A stretch of DNA of 64,000 nucleotides from Cavenderia fasciculata. Lineage: Eukaryota; Evosea; Eumycetozoa; Acytosteliales; Cavenderiaceae. Location of the stretch: contig NW_004457639.1 in the NCBI RefSeq assembly GCF_000203815.1, forward strand, positions 1,054,001 to 1,118,000, written 5' to 3'. The translations under genes were made by a program, and so were the position numbers. The notes beneath the pieces are model-generated. The model made no database searches, had not been told where the DNA came from, and saw nothing but the letters and a program-made list of their open reading frames with translations. The first letter of the stretch is position 1; each line of letters starts with the position of its first letter. Shown piece by piece: positions 1-10,537 of this stretch.

Positions 1-25
1 GAGTTGACACCATAATCATCACGCA

Positions 26-1380
26 TCACCATCGAGTTTGCAAAAGTGACTCCAATGGCAAAGTATGAGAAGGTGAACCCTTTTCGAGGGTTATGAATGT
101 TTCCAGAGAACTATTGATATCTTTTGCCAAATCACCATTGGCGCACTGACAATCGTACTTTTTGCAAGCACATTTGCCACATTTTTCATCTTTTTTAAAG
201 TAGCATTCCCAATGTACACCATTATCTGAAATAGGGGGTCGCAACAAGGGTCTTTTCAAGAGATTCCGGTAACTGTTTGTTTTCAATCTTTTGATGTTTA
301 ATTTTGTCTTTAAACATTTCGTTGTTGGTAAGATGAATCTTAGCGGCACATGCATTATGAATCTTGGAAAAAAATATTATTAATGAATGGTTTCATTTGT
401 GAGTGATGGTCGAGAATAAACACATACTTTGGAGGTATTAAATTCATTTACCGTAAGAGCCTTGTATCCCATATTCTTCCAAAGACGGTAAAAAGACTTT
501 GGACCAAGACCAGTTGGTCCACCACCCCGAGAGGAACGGTAAAAATCAGAACCACCACCTCTACAGAGGATTAGAAAAAAAAAGATTAATAAAATAAATA
601 AATATAAATATGATAAATGACATACAAATAACAGTTTTGTTTTTGGGTATTGTTGTGGGTGGCACAAATCGCTTTGCATAAGCATAGCGGGCACGCTGAT
701 TGTCAATGTGTTTATTCTTGTCCATGGTCTATAATCAAACTGTAAAGTTGCATGGACAAGAATAAACACATTGACAATCAGCGTGGTAAAGAACTACTAC
801 TTCGTTCTTCCACTTGGGTTACTTTACATAACACGGCGTCAATTAATGCTTTTCCAATTGTCAGTGGTCCACTCAAACATTTATCTATGTCTTTCATCAT
901 TTCATCTTTTTCTATCTTGTTCAATCCAGTGGTATCATAGTACTTGGTGAGTGCATTTTTGAAGTCCTGCTTGTCTCCACTAAATACTAAAAATGGTAAA
1001 TATAGAAAAAGAGAGAAAAAAATAAATTTATTAATATCCCTTTCAACCGTTGGGGTGATGTTGATACACATGCATACCATTGGAGTTGCAAATGATTGCA
1101 GCGTGTGATAGTTGTGCCGTGATGCGACAGGTGGAGTAATACTGGCGGGTGTATTGGCCTAGATGTTTCATAAATGTACTCTGGGTTTTATTCCATCTTT
1201 TTCCCATGACCGAATCGAGTGGGTTTTGTGTCGTCCGCGTTAGTGTATACGTTGGATATGGAAGAGGACCCTTTTCGAATGGATTGTCTTCCACTTTGGT
1301 GGCCATGGTGGCAACGATCTTGAGAGGGGACCCCAGTGGTGGCGCTACAAGAGACTGCTCTGAAGATAACTTGAGTAAAT
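26..1380 (-). pseudogene. Broken gene with TnpB/Fanzor-like RuvC and zinc-ribbon C terminus
   Basis: Several minus-strand coding pieces in different frames are separated by intron-like stretches. Seen: after an intron near 558-630 a piece reads GGSDFYRSSRGGG, then GYKALTVNEFNTSK, then, after a second intron, a cysteine-rich stretch (CGKCACKKYDCQC) and GDLAKDINSSLE. This order (glycine-rich G.S....RG, a VNE.TSK block, paired cysteines, then a short D.N block) follows the C-terminal half of TnpB/Fanzor RNA-guided nucleases, where the RuvC-II, zinc-ribbon and RuvC-III motifs sit; the exact catalytic acids cannot be assigned by eye. Upstream pieces (LTKYYDTTGLNKIEKDEM and FEKGPLPYPTYTLTRTTQN) are coding-like but unrecognised. 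Stops and frame changes break the 5' half, and an inverted duplication sits inside it. Family call is inference; brokenness is fairly clear unless several unusual introns are used. Confidence 0.45.
692..785. repeat. Perfect 35-bp inverted repeat, 24-bp spacer
   Basis: Positions 692-726 and 751-785 are exact reverse complements of each other, separated by 24 bp. One arm carries the reading frame that leads into the RuvC-like piece (MDKNKHIDNQR); the other is its inverted copy and replaces the sequence expected upstream. The transcript would form a strong hairpin. A template-switch replication error is the simplest origin; a mobile-element end is less likely because the repeat lies inside coding sequence. 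Confidence 0.93.
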
Positions 1381-1694
1381 AGTAAAATGAGATACTGTAA
1401 TGTAATTAAACTTTGATAAAATAGAAAGGGATGGAGATAAATATTGAGAGAAGTTAAAAAATAATAATGAAATGAAGAGCCCAAATTTGTGTGATTTAAA
1501 TAGAGATCGCATTGAAGATCAAAAAAAAAAATTAATTTAAAAAATATCTTTCTTGGAAACAATAAACCTTCATCGTAATTACGATCGATGCGTATAATTA
1601 TTTATAGATTTATTTATATATTGATATTTATGAATGACAATATATTTTTATCAATATTATAGATATATTTTTATCTTTATTTTAAGCATATTAA
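1381..1694. other. AT-rich spacer between divergent broken genes
   Basis: About 310 bp, very AT-rich, with TATA-like runs and no coding frame of note. It separates the minus-strand TnpB-like relic from the plus-strand unrecognised gene and may have served as a shared promoter or an intron. Confidence 0.5.
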
Positions 1695-2189
1695 TCATCT
1701 CCAGCAGCAGTAGCAACAACAACAACAATCACAACACCACCAACAGGAGCAAACTTTCAACCATTCATTGGCAATCGCGTTAAACCAACATATCCATTAA
1801 GACAAGTTCAACGCATTAGAAAACAAATATCATCTACGTTAAATAGACATACAGGTGGCGACCAAGAACTACAATCAGAGGTTCAAAGAAGTTTCAGCAT
1901 ATCTAAACATGGAAGATTAATCTTACTAGTTCATTTTAAAAGAATATTATCATCGGTATCACCTTTTCATACTGCTTCACAACTAAGAGATTTTGGTTTC
2001 AAATTTGCAAATGGTGCATTCACAAACGCCAACAAACATGCAAAACAATATGGACTTGGTAGAAACATTAGAGCAGAGGAGCTTCTTCTACTTCACCTCT
2101 TTGAAACACGCTGGATATCGATTCTTGGGCTACTTTTACCTTTTGAGACAAAAATTATATGTAATCTAATGGGATCAGTTCATAATTAA
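1695..2189 (+). CDS. Unrecognised open frame, probable exon of a decayed accessory gene
   Basis: A stop-free frame of 164 codons without a usable ATG, following a pyrimidine-poor AG, so it reads as an internal exon or as the remains of a gene that lost its start. It encodes a short threonine/proline-rich lead, then a basic region (RVKPTYPLRQVQRIRKQ) and a conserved-looking stretch (LRDFGFKFANGAFTNANKH). Base composition and codon use are coding-like, less AT-rich than the flanks. The next two open frames on the same strand are probably parts of the same gene, but splice phases between them did not match by eye. No family was recognised; a transposon-encoded protein is possible from the company it keeps. 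Confidence 0.45.
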   Translation, partial: SSPAAVATTTTITTPPTGANFQPFIGNRVKPTYPLRQVQRIRKQISSTLNRHTGGDQELQSEVQRSFSISKHGRLILLVHFKRILSSVSPFHTASQLRDFGFKFANGAFTNANKHAKQYGLGRNIRAEELLLLHLFETRWISILGLLLPFETKIICNLMGSVHN

Positions 2190-2220
2190 CTTCATGACTG
2201 CCCATGTACATGTAAAATAA

Positions 2221-2652
2221 ATGATCAAGTTAAAAATTGTTTCTAGGGAGGTAGGATATGATAGGAGGTTAAAACTTACACTTTTGTTGGTAAAAACAAA
2301 TTCCCAGAGCCTGGCAGAATTGTGGCAAGCGCTCTCAAACCTCGCGCAGGCTAGTCGTCAAGATGTAAAACTCAAACAAAGAATGGTGAATGCTACCAAG
2401 ATAAAGTTAAATATCCAATCATCTTCCTCGTCATCATCTTCTTCATCTACATCATCAACAGAACAATATGATGAAAAGACTAGAATTTCAGAACTTAAAT
2501 TGTTAACTGTAAAACAATTAAAAGCGATTAACGAAACATGGACTTTTCGTTCAAAGGCTTTGAAAGGAGAAATAATTGATACTATCATCAAAAAAGAAAA
2601 AGAAGTAATCGCAGAAAAAATGGCAATGGCAAGAGTTGAAAAGATTAATTAA
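2221..2652 (+). CDS. Unrecognised protein with SAP-like motif (probable exon)
   Basis: A 143-codon frame with a basic N-terminal half, a serine run, and then LKLLTVKQLKAINE followed by SKALKGEIIDTIIKK. Leucine, lysine and glycine spacing resembles a SAP helix-turn-helix, a motif that binds AT-rich DNA in chromatin and transposition proteins. The first residues overlap a possible 3' splice site, so the ATG at this position may not be the real start. It lies between two other coding-like frames on the same strand and is likely one exon of a larger gene or a relic of one. SAP assignment is by motif only. Confidence 0.45.
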   Translation: MIKLKIVSREVGYDRRLKLTLLLVKTNSQSLAELWQALSNLAQASRQDVKLKQRMVNATKIKLNIQSSSSSSSSSSTSSTEQYDEKTRISELKLLTVKQLKAINETWTFRSKALKGEIIDTIIKKEKEVIAEKMAMARVEKIN

Positions 2653-2760
2653 GAGAAAAAAGATAATTTAATTTATTTCCAACCAACTTTCGATCATGTA
2701 TTTAGTATTTAGTATCATCATCATCATGATATATTTCAGATTAATCCAGAGGTAGACTTC

Positions 2761-3309
2761 TTGGGTCCTCTTTGCATGTACTTTGGTATCCCTATAGATG
2801 AGTACCGATTGTGGCGAGAGAAAGCAGCAGCAAGGGGAGAAACAACATTGATTGCAATGGGCACAGGTGAATTTGTACCAACAACACCTTATGACAACTT
2901 AACACCAAGAATCAATCATCAACATCTAGAACACCATGCTGTCAAGACCAAACTGTTGGTCTTTCATTTGACTGGTGACGCTCCACAACAGTACCATCGA
3001 TATGATTTGAAAAGTAGTAGTAGTAGTAGTAGAGAATTTCAACTCCCTCGAGATGAACTCCAGAACGATCGATATCAAGAACTCAAACAAATAACAAGTC
3101 ACCTAAGAAACTTATTGGAAAAAACCAAAGCCGCTGGAATGAGAGCCAATCAATTTAAAGTGACTAGAAACCAATATGGAGACATAGTAGGAGCCATTTT
3201 CTTAGATGTCGATGATCCATTTGATACTTCTATAGAGTATCATAATAATATTAAAAAACAAAATAATCCCCAAATTTTAAAGTTGGGATTAGATGGAGAA
3301 CTATACTAG
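2761..3309 (+). CDS. Unrecognised C-terminal exon of the same accessory gene
   Basis: The frame is open from upstream of 2761 (first codon TTG, not ATG) to a TAG stop at 3307-3309, about 182 residues. It contains MYFGIPIDEYRLWREKAAAR, a NHQHLEHHAV block, a serine run and a charged helical region (RYQELKQITSHLRNLLEKTK), then DIVGAIFLDVDDPFDT. An AG acceptor is plausible just upstream after an AT-rich spacer. No family was recognised. A shorter diverged copy of the NHQ..LEH block follows downstream, so this segment has been duplicated. Confidence 0.45.
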   Translation: MGPLCMYFGIPIDEYRLWREKAAARGETTLIAMGTGEFVPTTPYDNLTPRINHQHLEHHAVKTKLLVFHLTGDAPQQYHRYDLKSSSSSSREFQLPRDELQNDRYQELKQITSHLRNLLEKTKAAGMRANQFKVTRNQYGDIVGAIFLDVDDPFDTSIEYHNNIKKQNNPQILKLGLDGELY

Positions 3310-3351
3310 TAAAACTATCCAATAATAATAATAATAATAAATAATTGTAGA

Positions 3352-3470
3352 CACCACACATACCCAGGGTGCCCACTCGTATTAGACAAGACAAAACCCA
3401 AGTTTAATCATCAAGTTTTAGAACACCAGGTTGCAATACCAAGCTCTACCAGATCGATGGGTTGATGGAT
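3352..3470 (+). pseudogene. Degenerate second copy of part of the preceding exon
   Basis: A short frame reads KFNHQVLEHQVAIPS, matching INHQHLEHHAVKTK of the preceding frame both in protein and in DNA (shared aatcatcaa and tagaacacca words). It ends at a stop and has no further similarity, so it is read as a tandem-duplication remnant. The rest of the gap to 3684 is AT-rich with GATG/GATT simple repeats. Confidence 0.4.
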
Positions 3471-3684
3471 GGATTGATGGATCTTACATTAATAATTCAA
3501 TTTCAATGTTTTCCATCATGAATACAATTTTTCTTGAATAGTAATTAGATTGTCCTTTATTTTATCAAATCTATTTACTTGGAAGATTAATTTGGGGATG
3601 ATTTACAATTAAATAATTGGTTACAAATAAATAATATATATTATTTAGGTTTGGTTGGTCAGGAGTCTTGTTTTTTTTTTTTGT

Positions 3685-6600
3685 TTACCTTTTAAATTCT
3701 TTTTCAAATTTATCAAGTAATGCAGTATCGATCTTTTGATTTCTATTTGGTACAAATCCACAAAGGTATTCTTCTTGTAGTTGACTTTCCTTTTCTAAAA
3801 TGGTTGATTGGAATTGCTTCCATTCCTTGGTCGCGAGGTATGGATGAGAGGTGGAAATATTTTTCAACAATTTTGATATTTCCAAAAGATGTCCATAGTT
3901 TGGTGTTCTGCATCCAGGTTCGTTTTGTGACTCCAATGTCAAGAATGCAACTAGTTTACTCGACCAGTCAATTCGATAAATGGATTGTTCAAAACGATTA
4001 AAATTGCTATGTTTGGTTGATGCAATCACAAGATTTAAAATATTTTGATGAAGTATATTATTACATGGAAATTCAAAAAATAATTCCTAAATTTAAAAAT
4101 AAATAAAATAATTTAATAAATAAATTAATACTTGTATTTTTCTTTTTTTCTTTTTCTTTTTTTTTTTTGTTTTTTAAAAACATACCAAACATTTTGAATA
4201 TAAAGAAAATTCATTAAATTTATCAAAACAAGTTATATCATTTGATTGTGTTAATAAAGTAAAGAATTCTAATAAATTTAATAATAAATAATCAACTCTC
4301 TACAAATAAATAATAAAAGAAAAATAAAATATATTAATAAATTGTTACCTTTTTTCTTTTCTTTTTTCTATTTCTATTTCTCTATTTTCTTTTTCTATTT
4401 ACCTTATTTGTTCTATTAATTAAAGCAATTAAAGGTTGTAAATTATTTAAAAAAGTATTTAAAAATATATGATTATCGAGATGAGTTGGTAAAAGTTGAA
4501 TGAGGAGTTTAAGAGCATTGAGATGATTATCGTTGATATGATTGTCAACGTTGACAATTTGTTTGAATATAATAGAAAGATGAGTAGTTTCAATGTTGAA
4601 ATGTTCAAATATTTTTTCTTGGCTAATCAATGGCGAGAGCGTCAAGCCATTGACCAAATAGTCTATAATCTTTTCCTTGCCAAAGTGAGAAATGATACTC
4701 TTGGTTTCATCTTCGTCCCAAAAGTCCATGCCTTCATCCTTCCACACCACCTTGGGAACATTGACACCACGGGTGCGGGCCAACATTTGTTTGGTGACAA
4801 GTAGCGATTGAAGGGCAATCTCACCACCCAGTCCCCATGGATTGAGTGACAGATCAATGTGTGAGATGGTTGTGTTAAATTTACATGCGTTGGATAGTTC
4901 GATCGACCCGTTTTCACCAATATCAGTGTTTCTCATTTGGAGATGAGTAAGGGTCTTGTTGAATTTAAGACCCTCGGCCAAAAGAACGGCACCGTCGTCA
5001 CCGAGATAGTTTTCGTCGAGAATGAGTGTCGTAAGATGGCTGTTTCGAACGAGTGCACCTGAAAAGTGTGTCATGCCGACATCAGTGACTGACGCACACG
5101 TCAAATTCAAACCGACAATGGCGGGTGTACGGTTGGCACCGATATAATTGGCCAAGTACTCTGCACCTTCATTCTCGATACCCGTCTCTTTGAGGTTGAA
5201 TCCAAATCCATAGTATCCCTTCTTTTCCTTGTCAATCTGCCCGACAGAATCGAGGAAATTCTGAACCGATGTGGGAGATATTTGGTTACCTTGCATTGAC
5301 AGCGATGTGATGAGCGACTGCGTACGACGCAACATCTCTCCAAACTCTTCAAATGCTTGATCGCTAATATCGTTCCATGAAAGATCGGCAACCTCTAATC
5401 CACCAGGACACTCTTGATTGATTTGTTCAAGACCTTCATTACCCAATGAACAATTGGCAAGATCTAAAATAAAACATCTACCTCCTCCACCTCCATGAAT
5501 TGGATGCCATGGTTTCTGGAATTGTTCTAAACATTCCTCTAAAGATGCAACATGTACTTTGAGGGGTGGAATATCAGCAACATCAAATCTTGGAGTTTCT
5601 ACCAAACTACCAACCGAAGATGATCTACCAACACGTGTATTGGCAACTAATTGTTCTACTCTTAAATTGGTTGGTTTTAATAATGATGATGTTGAATGTG
5701 GTAATGATGACGAAATATTATCATCATTTGTACTATCCTTGTCCAATTGATTATTATGATGATTATCTTGTCCTGTCATTATAGTATCCTCTGATAATGA
5801 TATTTGTCTTGCAGTAGTTGTTGAAATAGTTATATTTGAAGATGAAGAAATAGGATGTTGTTGATTTTTAGAAGAATGACTTGGTGAAGCTGGTGCTGAT
5901 AGTGTTGAATAGCTATTATTATTGTTGCTGTTGGGAGAAGAGGATAATGGTTGGTTGGATTTACCCTTTTGCATAGTCGATGCAATAGACATGAATCGTT
6001 TGGGTGATCCATCTTCTAGTGTTGGTGCTGATCCAGTTGGTGACGATGGTTGTGAATATGAAGATTTACCATCACTCATATCCTTTTTAAATATCATAAT
6101 TGAATGTGAAATAAATGATTTCTTTTTACTACTAGAAGAGGAACGGTCATTATCATCATGATGATGAGTTGGAGGCGGTGTAGTATTGGTCGTTGTATTG
6201 GTAGTACTAGTTGTCGTTGTATTTGGTGATGAAGGGGAATTAATAATTGGTGATAGTCTTGTTGCATTATCATTGATTAAAATATGAGGTGGATGATTGA
6301 TAAGATCGACTTCATGATCGTTGGCATCGTCATCATTATCATTATCATCATTGTGGTGGTCACGAGGAGATAGTCGACTAGAGACTGTTAGAGGACTTGA
6401 TATCGATACCTTGCCCAACTCCTTTTTTGTGCCACCAGTAGACTTTGACAACAATGCAAGGTTTGGTTGTATTTCCGTTGTATTGGATCTCTTGATTCTA
6501 CGCAACGACACCCATGAAAATAACTTCGACGATGATCCCTTTTCCTCTTTTTCCGCAATCGTCTTTTCAAGTGACGACGATGATGTAGATGACAGTGTCG

Positions 6601-8040
6601 GTGATACACTCAAAAATGACTTTTGTTTTGCCTTTTCCTTTTCCCTTTCCTTTTCCTTTTCCTTCTTTTCCTCCTTTTTCGAAAAATGTGATGATTTCTT
6701 TGGCGTAGGTTCTTCCTTTGATTTGAGTAGGAATGAATTGGTTGGTGATGATGGTGAAGATACTGATTTAAAATCATAATTATTATTATTATTATTCAAT
6801 TCAAAACTACTCTTTGTAATTGACAATTTTCTAAATTGAATATCATCCAATGATGGCTTTGTGGGAGATTCTCCATAACTAATGGTTGTACTATTATTAT
6901 TATTATTATTTAAAGGATTAAATACAATTTCTCTAGTTTGACCAATATTCAAAAAACTAGTACTTGTCTTTTTTCCATGATGTCCAATGGTTCCATACCC
7001 AGTCTTTGATTTTGGTTGACTCATATGATCATCGGTCATGGCACTAGTCAATGTCGACATTGATGTCTTTAGTGTCGGTTCCTCTTTTGATTTAATCCAT
7101 GATGTATCTGGTTGATACTTGTGTAATTGTAGACTCAAATTATTGTCACCAGTATAAGGTGACGATGGATGATGATTGCCCAAAGAAGAAGGTTTGGTTG
7201 GTGTTGTAGAGTTTGATTTCAGTGATGATGTTGGTGTTCTCGATAATTGCAATGTTCTAGTAGTCGGTGAATAAGTATGTTGATATTTACTAGCATAGAG
7301 TGATCCTTTGATTGGTGAATTGGTCAAATCCAATGATTTCCTTCTAATTGCAAGTGATGGAATAATTGGTTGGTTTTCTAAAAAAAATAGATAATGATTA
7401 ATATATGAACGTACAATGATACAAACTAACCATTATCTTCTAACATACTTCTAATAGCTTCATTTACATAAAAATAATATTTTCTATCACTTGCTGATAA
7501 TTCAAAATCATCATCTTTATATTCCTTGTCTAAAATGATCACTGATTTCTGTTGATCAGCACTTTCTTTAACAGTAGTAGTAGGTTGTTGTGGCTGTACT
7601 ACAACTACATTTTGTATTAGTTTTGATGTTGTTGTAGTTGGTGTAATAGTTTTACTTGTTTCCTTGCTACTAACATCAATTGATTTTGATGATAAAGGAG
7701 GATGAGGAGGATGTAGTGATGCTGTTGTGATAGGTATAGTTGTTGGAGTAGCAGCAGACGACTGTTGCTTTTTAACATTATTATTATTACTATTACTATT
7801 ACTATGAGAAGAAGAAGAAGAAGAAGAAGAGTTGAATTTATTATTATGTTTTAAACTACTAAGTTTATCTAATACTACAACCTTTTTCGACTCGAACAAT
7901 CTCTTTAGTTCTTTGACATGACTCTTTGACCCAACTAGTTGTGGTGATGTCACTGATGATGACAATGAAGTAGCAGAAGACACACTAGAGGGAGGAGGTA
8001 GTACAACAACTCCATCACCACCTCCACCATTAGGATCCAT
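3685..8040 (-). CDS. Leucine-rich repeat protein with C-terminal SAPS (PP6/Sit4 regulator) domain
   Basis: Four exons fit in phase: 8040-7431, 7377-4403, 4299-4186 and 4086-3685, giving 1366 residues. The first ~750 residues are low-complexity (serine, asparagine, lysine/glutamate runs). Next comes a ribonuclease-inhibitor-type leucine-rich array (LDLANCSLGNEGL, ADLSWNDIS, LSMQGNQIS, LILDENYLGDDGAVLLAEGL, IDLSLNPWGLGG). The C-terminal ~280 residues match the SAPS family: LELFFEFPCNNILHQNI corresponds to the LFF..P.NN.LH motif and GCRTPNYGHLLEIS to the GHL..I motif of PP6 regulatory subunits. SAPS proteins bind the PP6/Sit4 phosphatase catalytic subunit and choose its substrates, so the LRR may act as a substrate or anchor module (inference). 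The SAPS N-terminal half is less clear. The start is the first ATG after an upstream AT-rich region. Confidence 0.8.
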
Positions 8041-8464
8041 TCTTTCTATCTATCTATCTTGTTTTGAAATATCTTGATCAAGAAAGGTGATGATGATGAT
8101 GATGATGACGATGATGATGACTGTTCTAACTAACTTAACACTTCACTTTAAAAGAAAGAAAGATATATTCAAACTAAACTTTGAGTGAGTTATTATTATA
8201 TTATATCTATCTGGGCTCTTCTATCTATGCATTTCAAAGAATCATCTTGTTTTTTCATGGGTCAAGCCATCATCCACAGGCTACCACAGCAAAAGCGACA
8301 AAAAAAAAAAAAAAAAAAAGTATTTTTAAAAAAAAGAAATAATAATCGATTATTTATTTTTGATCTGACAATTCCAAGGAAGGATTTATAAATGTGTAAA
8401 TATGCCGTATCGGGATCGGGATCAGATTAAATTAAAAAAAAATATATAATACTATTGTTGTTGT
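8041..8464. other. Intergenic: upstream of LRR-SAPS gene, downstream of RING gene
   Basis: Contains a CTAT repeat, a (GAT)n tract near 8090-8120 and an A-homopolymer near 8299-8318. Nothing coding was seen. Confidence 0.6.
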
Positions 8465-10537
8465 TTATTTAAAAGTATATTTTAAAGCTGTTGGTTGTGG
8501 TGATGGATTTGAATTTAGATTAATATGATGAACCATTGAGGGGTTATTATTAACACTTGAGATGACTGAACCATCACTATTAATATTGTTGCCTGTAATA
8601 TGACTATTATTATTAATTAATATTGTTGGATTATAATTGGCATCTTTAAATAGACAACTGATTTGTTTGGATGATGAAAGATCGGTATTGTACATATGGG
8701 CACTTGAAAAGTTACAGTTGGTGAGATAACTGGTTTGGAATAGGGCACCGGCTAATTGGGCTTGGGCAAAGTTGGTAGAGTTTAGGGTACAGTTGCCAAA
8801 GTTGAGTTTGGATGTCTTGATGCCAAACATATTGGTCTCACCGGTGGTACACAGATGGAAATAGGTGTTTTGGTGCTCCGACATTGACATGTTACACAGT
8901 GATAGAGTGCAACTGTCAAAGACACAATCGATAAAGATTGATTGTTGGAAATCACATGTATCAAACTGACAGTTTTCAAAGAAACAATTGACAAACTGTG
9001 CTGCGACGATATTACAGTGTTTCATCTCGATACCACTGAATAGTGACCCGTTGAATTTACGGTTGGCAAGTACTTCACCTTCGAGGTATACTTGACCTGC
9101 ATACTCGATTGTTTTAGGACTGAATGTTTTGGGTGGTTCTGGCATTAGCGAAGCTGTAGCCGATAGTGCCAAGGAAGTGTCAAATGACAAATGTGATGGT
9201 AGAGATGGAGCCATAAAAACAGACGATTGCATTTGTGATGGGTTGTTGAATGCAGAGGTTTGTGCTGCAGTATTGTGAAATGAGTATACTGGTGGAGGTG
9301 GGTATGATGGTTTACCAGTACCATAGTTGTTGATATTGTTGGGTGTATACACTGATTGTTGTTGTTGTTGTTGAAGATGAGCAGGTGGTGCAACATAAAT
9401 GGAAGATGGGGGAGGTGGATAGTTACTAGAGTAGCCTACACCACCCATTGCACTACCGCCTCCATAGTATGTATTATAAGTTCTCGAGTTGGCATGTCCA
9501 TATGGTGAATAGGGAGTATATGGACTGTATACTGGATTATTCATTTGTGGTGCAGTATAAATCGATGAAATCGGTACAACTGTCGATGGTACAATCGATT
9601 GGGATTGAACCGTAACAGAATTATGATCATTAAAACTTTGTCCTTGAATATATCTTGGTGCACTTGGTATTTGTTGTTGTTGTTGTTGTTGTTGTTGATA
9701 TGGTTGTTGTTGGTATGGTGGTATTTGTTGTTGTGGTTGTTGAAGATATGGTGGTATTTGTTGTTGTGGTTGTTGGATTGGTATTTGTTGTGGTTGTTGT
9801 TGTTGCTGTTGGATTGGTATTTGTTGAATTGTCATATGTTGATTTCCATCATTATTATTACCATTATTAATTGCGTTAGTATCGGGGAGTTGTTGTTGTT
9901 GTTGTTGATTATTTTGATTGTTGTTAGTAGTTGGATTATTATTATTATTATTATTTTGATTATTATTTTGATTATTTTGATTTTGACCAGTACCTCTAAA
10001 TGATTGAATAATATTTCTAGTTGTTGAACCAATTTGTTGAATGAAACCTTGACCATTATTGGCATTATTGGTATTATTAGCAGCATGAGTATTAACAGCA
10101 ACTGGTACAAAACCAGATGGTAGCTTGATACCACAAGTCTCGACATGTTTTACAATCTCCTTTCTAGTGGTAGGCATGGTACATGATGAACAGGTCACCT
10201 TTAACTCGGCGAGTGGTCCAAATATAAATCGTTGTGTTGATGGAGTCAGAGCGACGGCCTCCCACTTTTCAACAGCCATACGACAAAAGGGACACTTGTC
10301 CAACTTGCCAACACATGCTCTACAAAACATATGAACACATTGTGATTGATAGGATGAATGCTCAACCGGGTCGATCAACGGACAATAACAAATTGGACAT
10401 TCAATCGATTCATCAACTTTTGACTCATCATCATATGTAAATGGCTGAAATACACAAATAAGTTAGTTATGATCTTAAGTGGGTTGCCCTCTACTCTTTC
10501 TTCTTCACAGCTGCTGTAAACTTACTAAATCTGCCAT
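8465..10537 (-). CDS. RING / TRAF-like zinc finger / pentapeptide-repeat protein (putative E3 ligase)
   Basis: Two exons: a 12-nt first exon (10537-10526, MADL) with donor GTAAGT, and 10444-8465, joined in phase, giving 663 residues. Residues ~18-52 form a C3HC4 RING finger (CPIC, CVHMFCRAC, CPFC), the E2-binding fold of ubiquitin ligases. A C2HC finger follows (CSSC then HVETC), as in TRAF-type proteins. A long asparagine/glutamine and proline/tyrosine-rich linker covers ~140-420. The C-terminal ~170 residues are a run of five-residue units with alternating C/F/L and N/D (CNIVAAQF, CFFENCQFDTCDF, LNSTNFAQAQL), the signature of pentapeptide repeats, which fold as a right-handed square beta-helix. 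The order RING-ZnF then pentapeptide helix is unusual; the helix may be the substrate-binding part (inference). Confidence 0.85.

Noticed and set aside
8185-8391. 68-codon plus-strand frame with a lysine run
   Set aside because: The lysines come from a poly-A tract in an intergenic region; no splice or family support.
9599-10003. Leu/Val/Tyr-rich plus-strand frame
   Set aside because: Antisense shadow of the glutamine/asparagine repeats in the RING gene.
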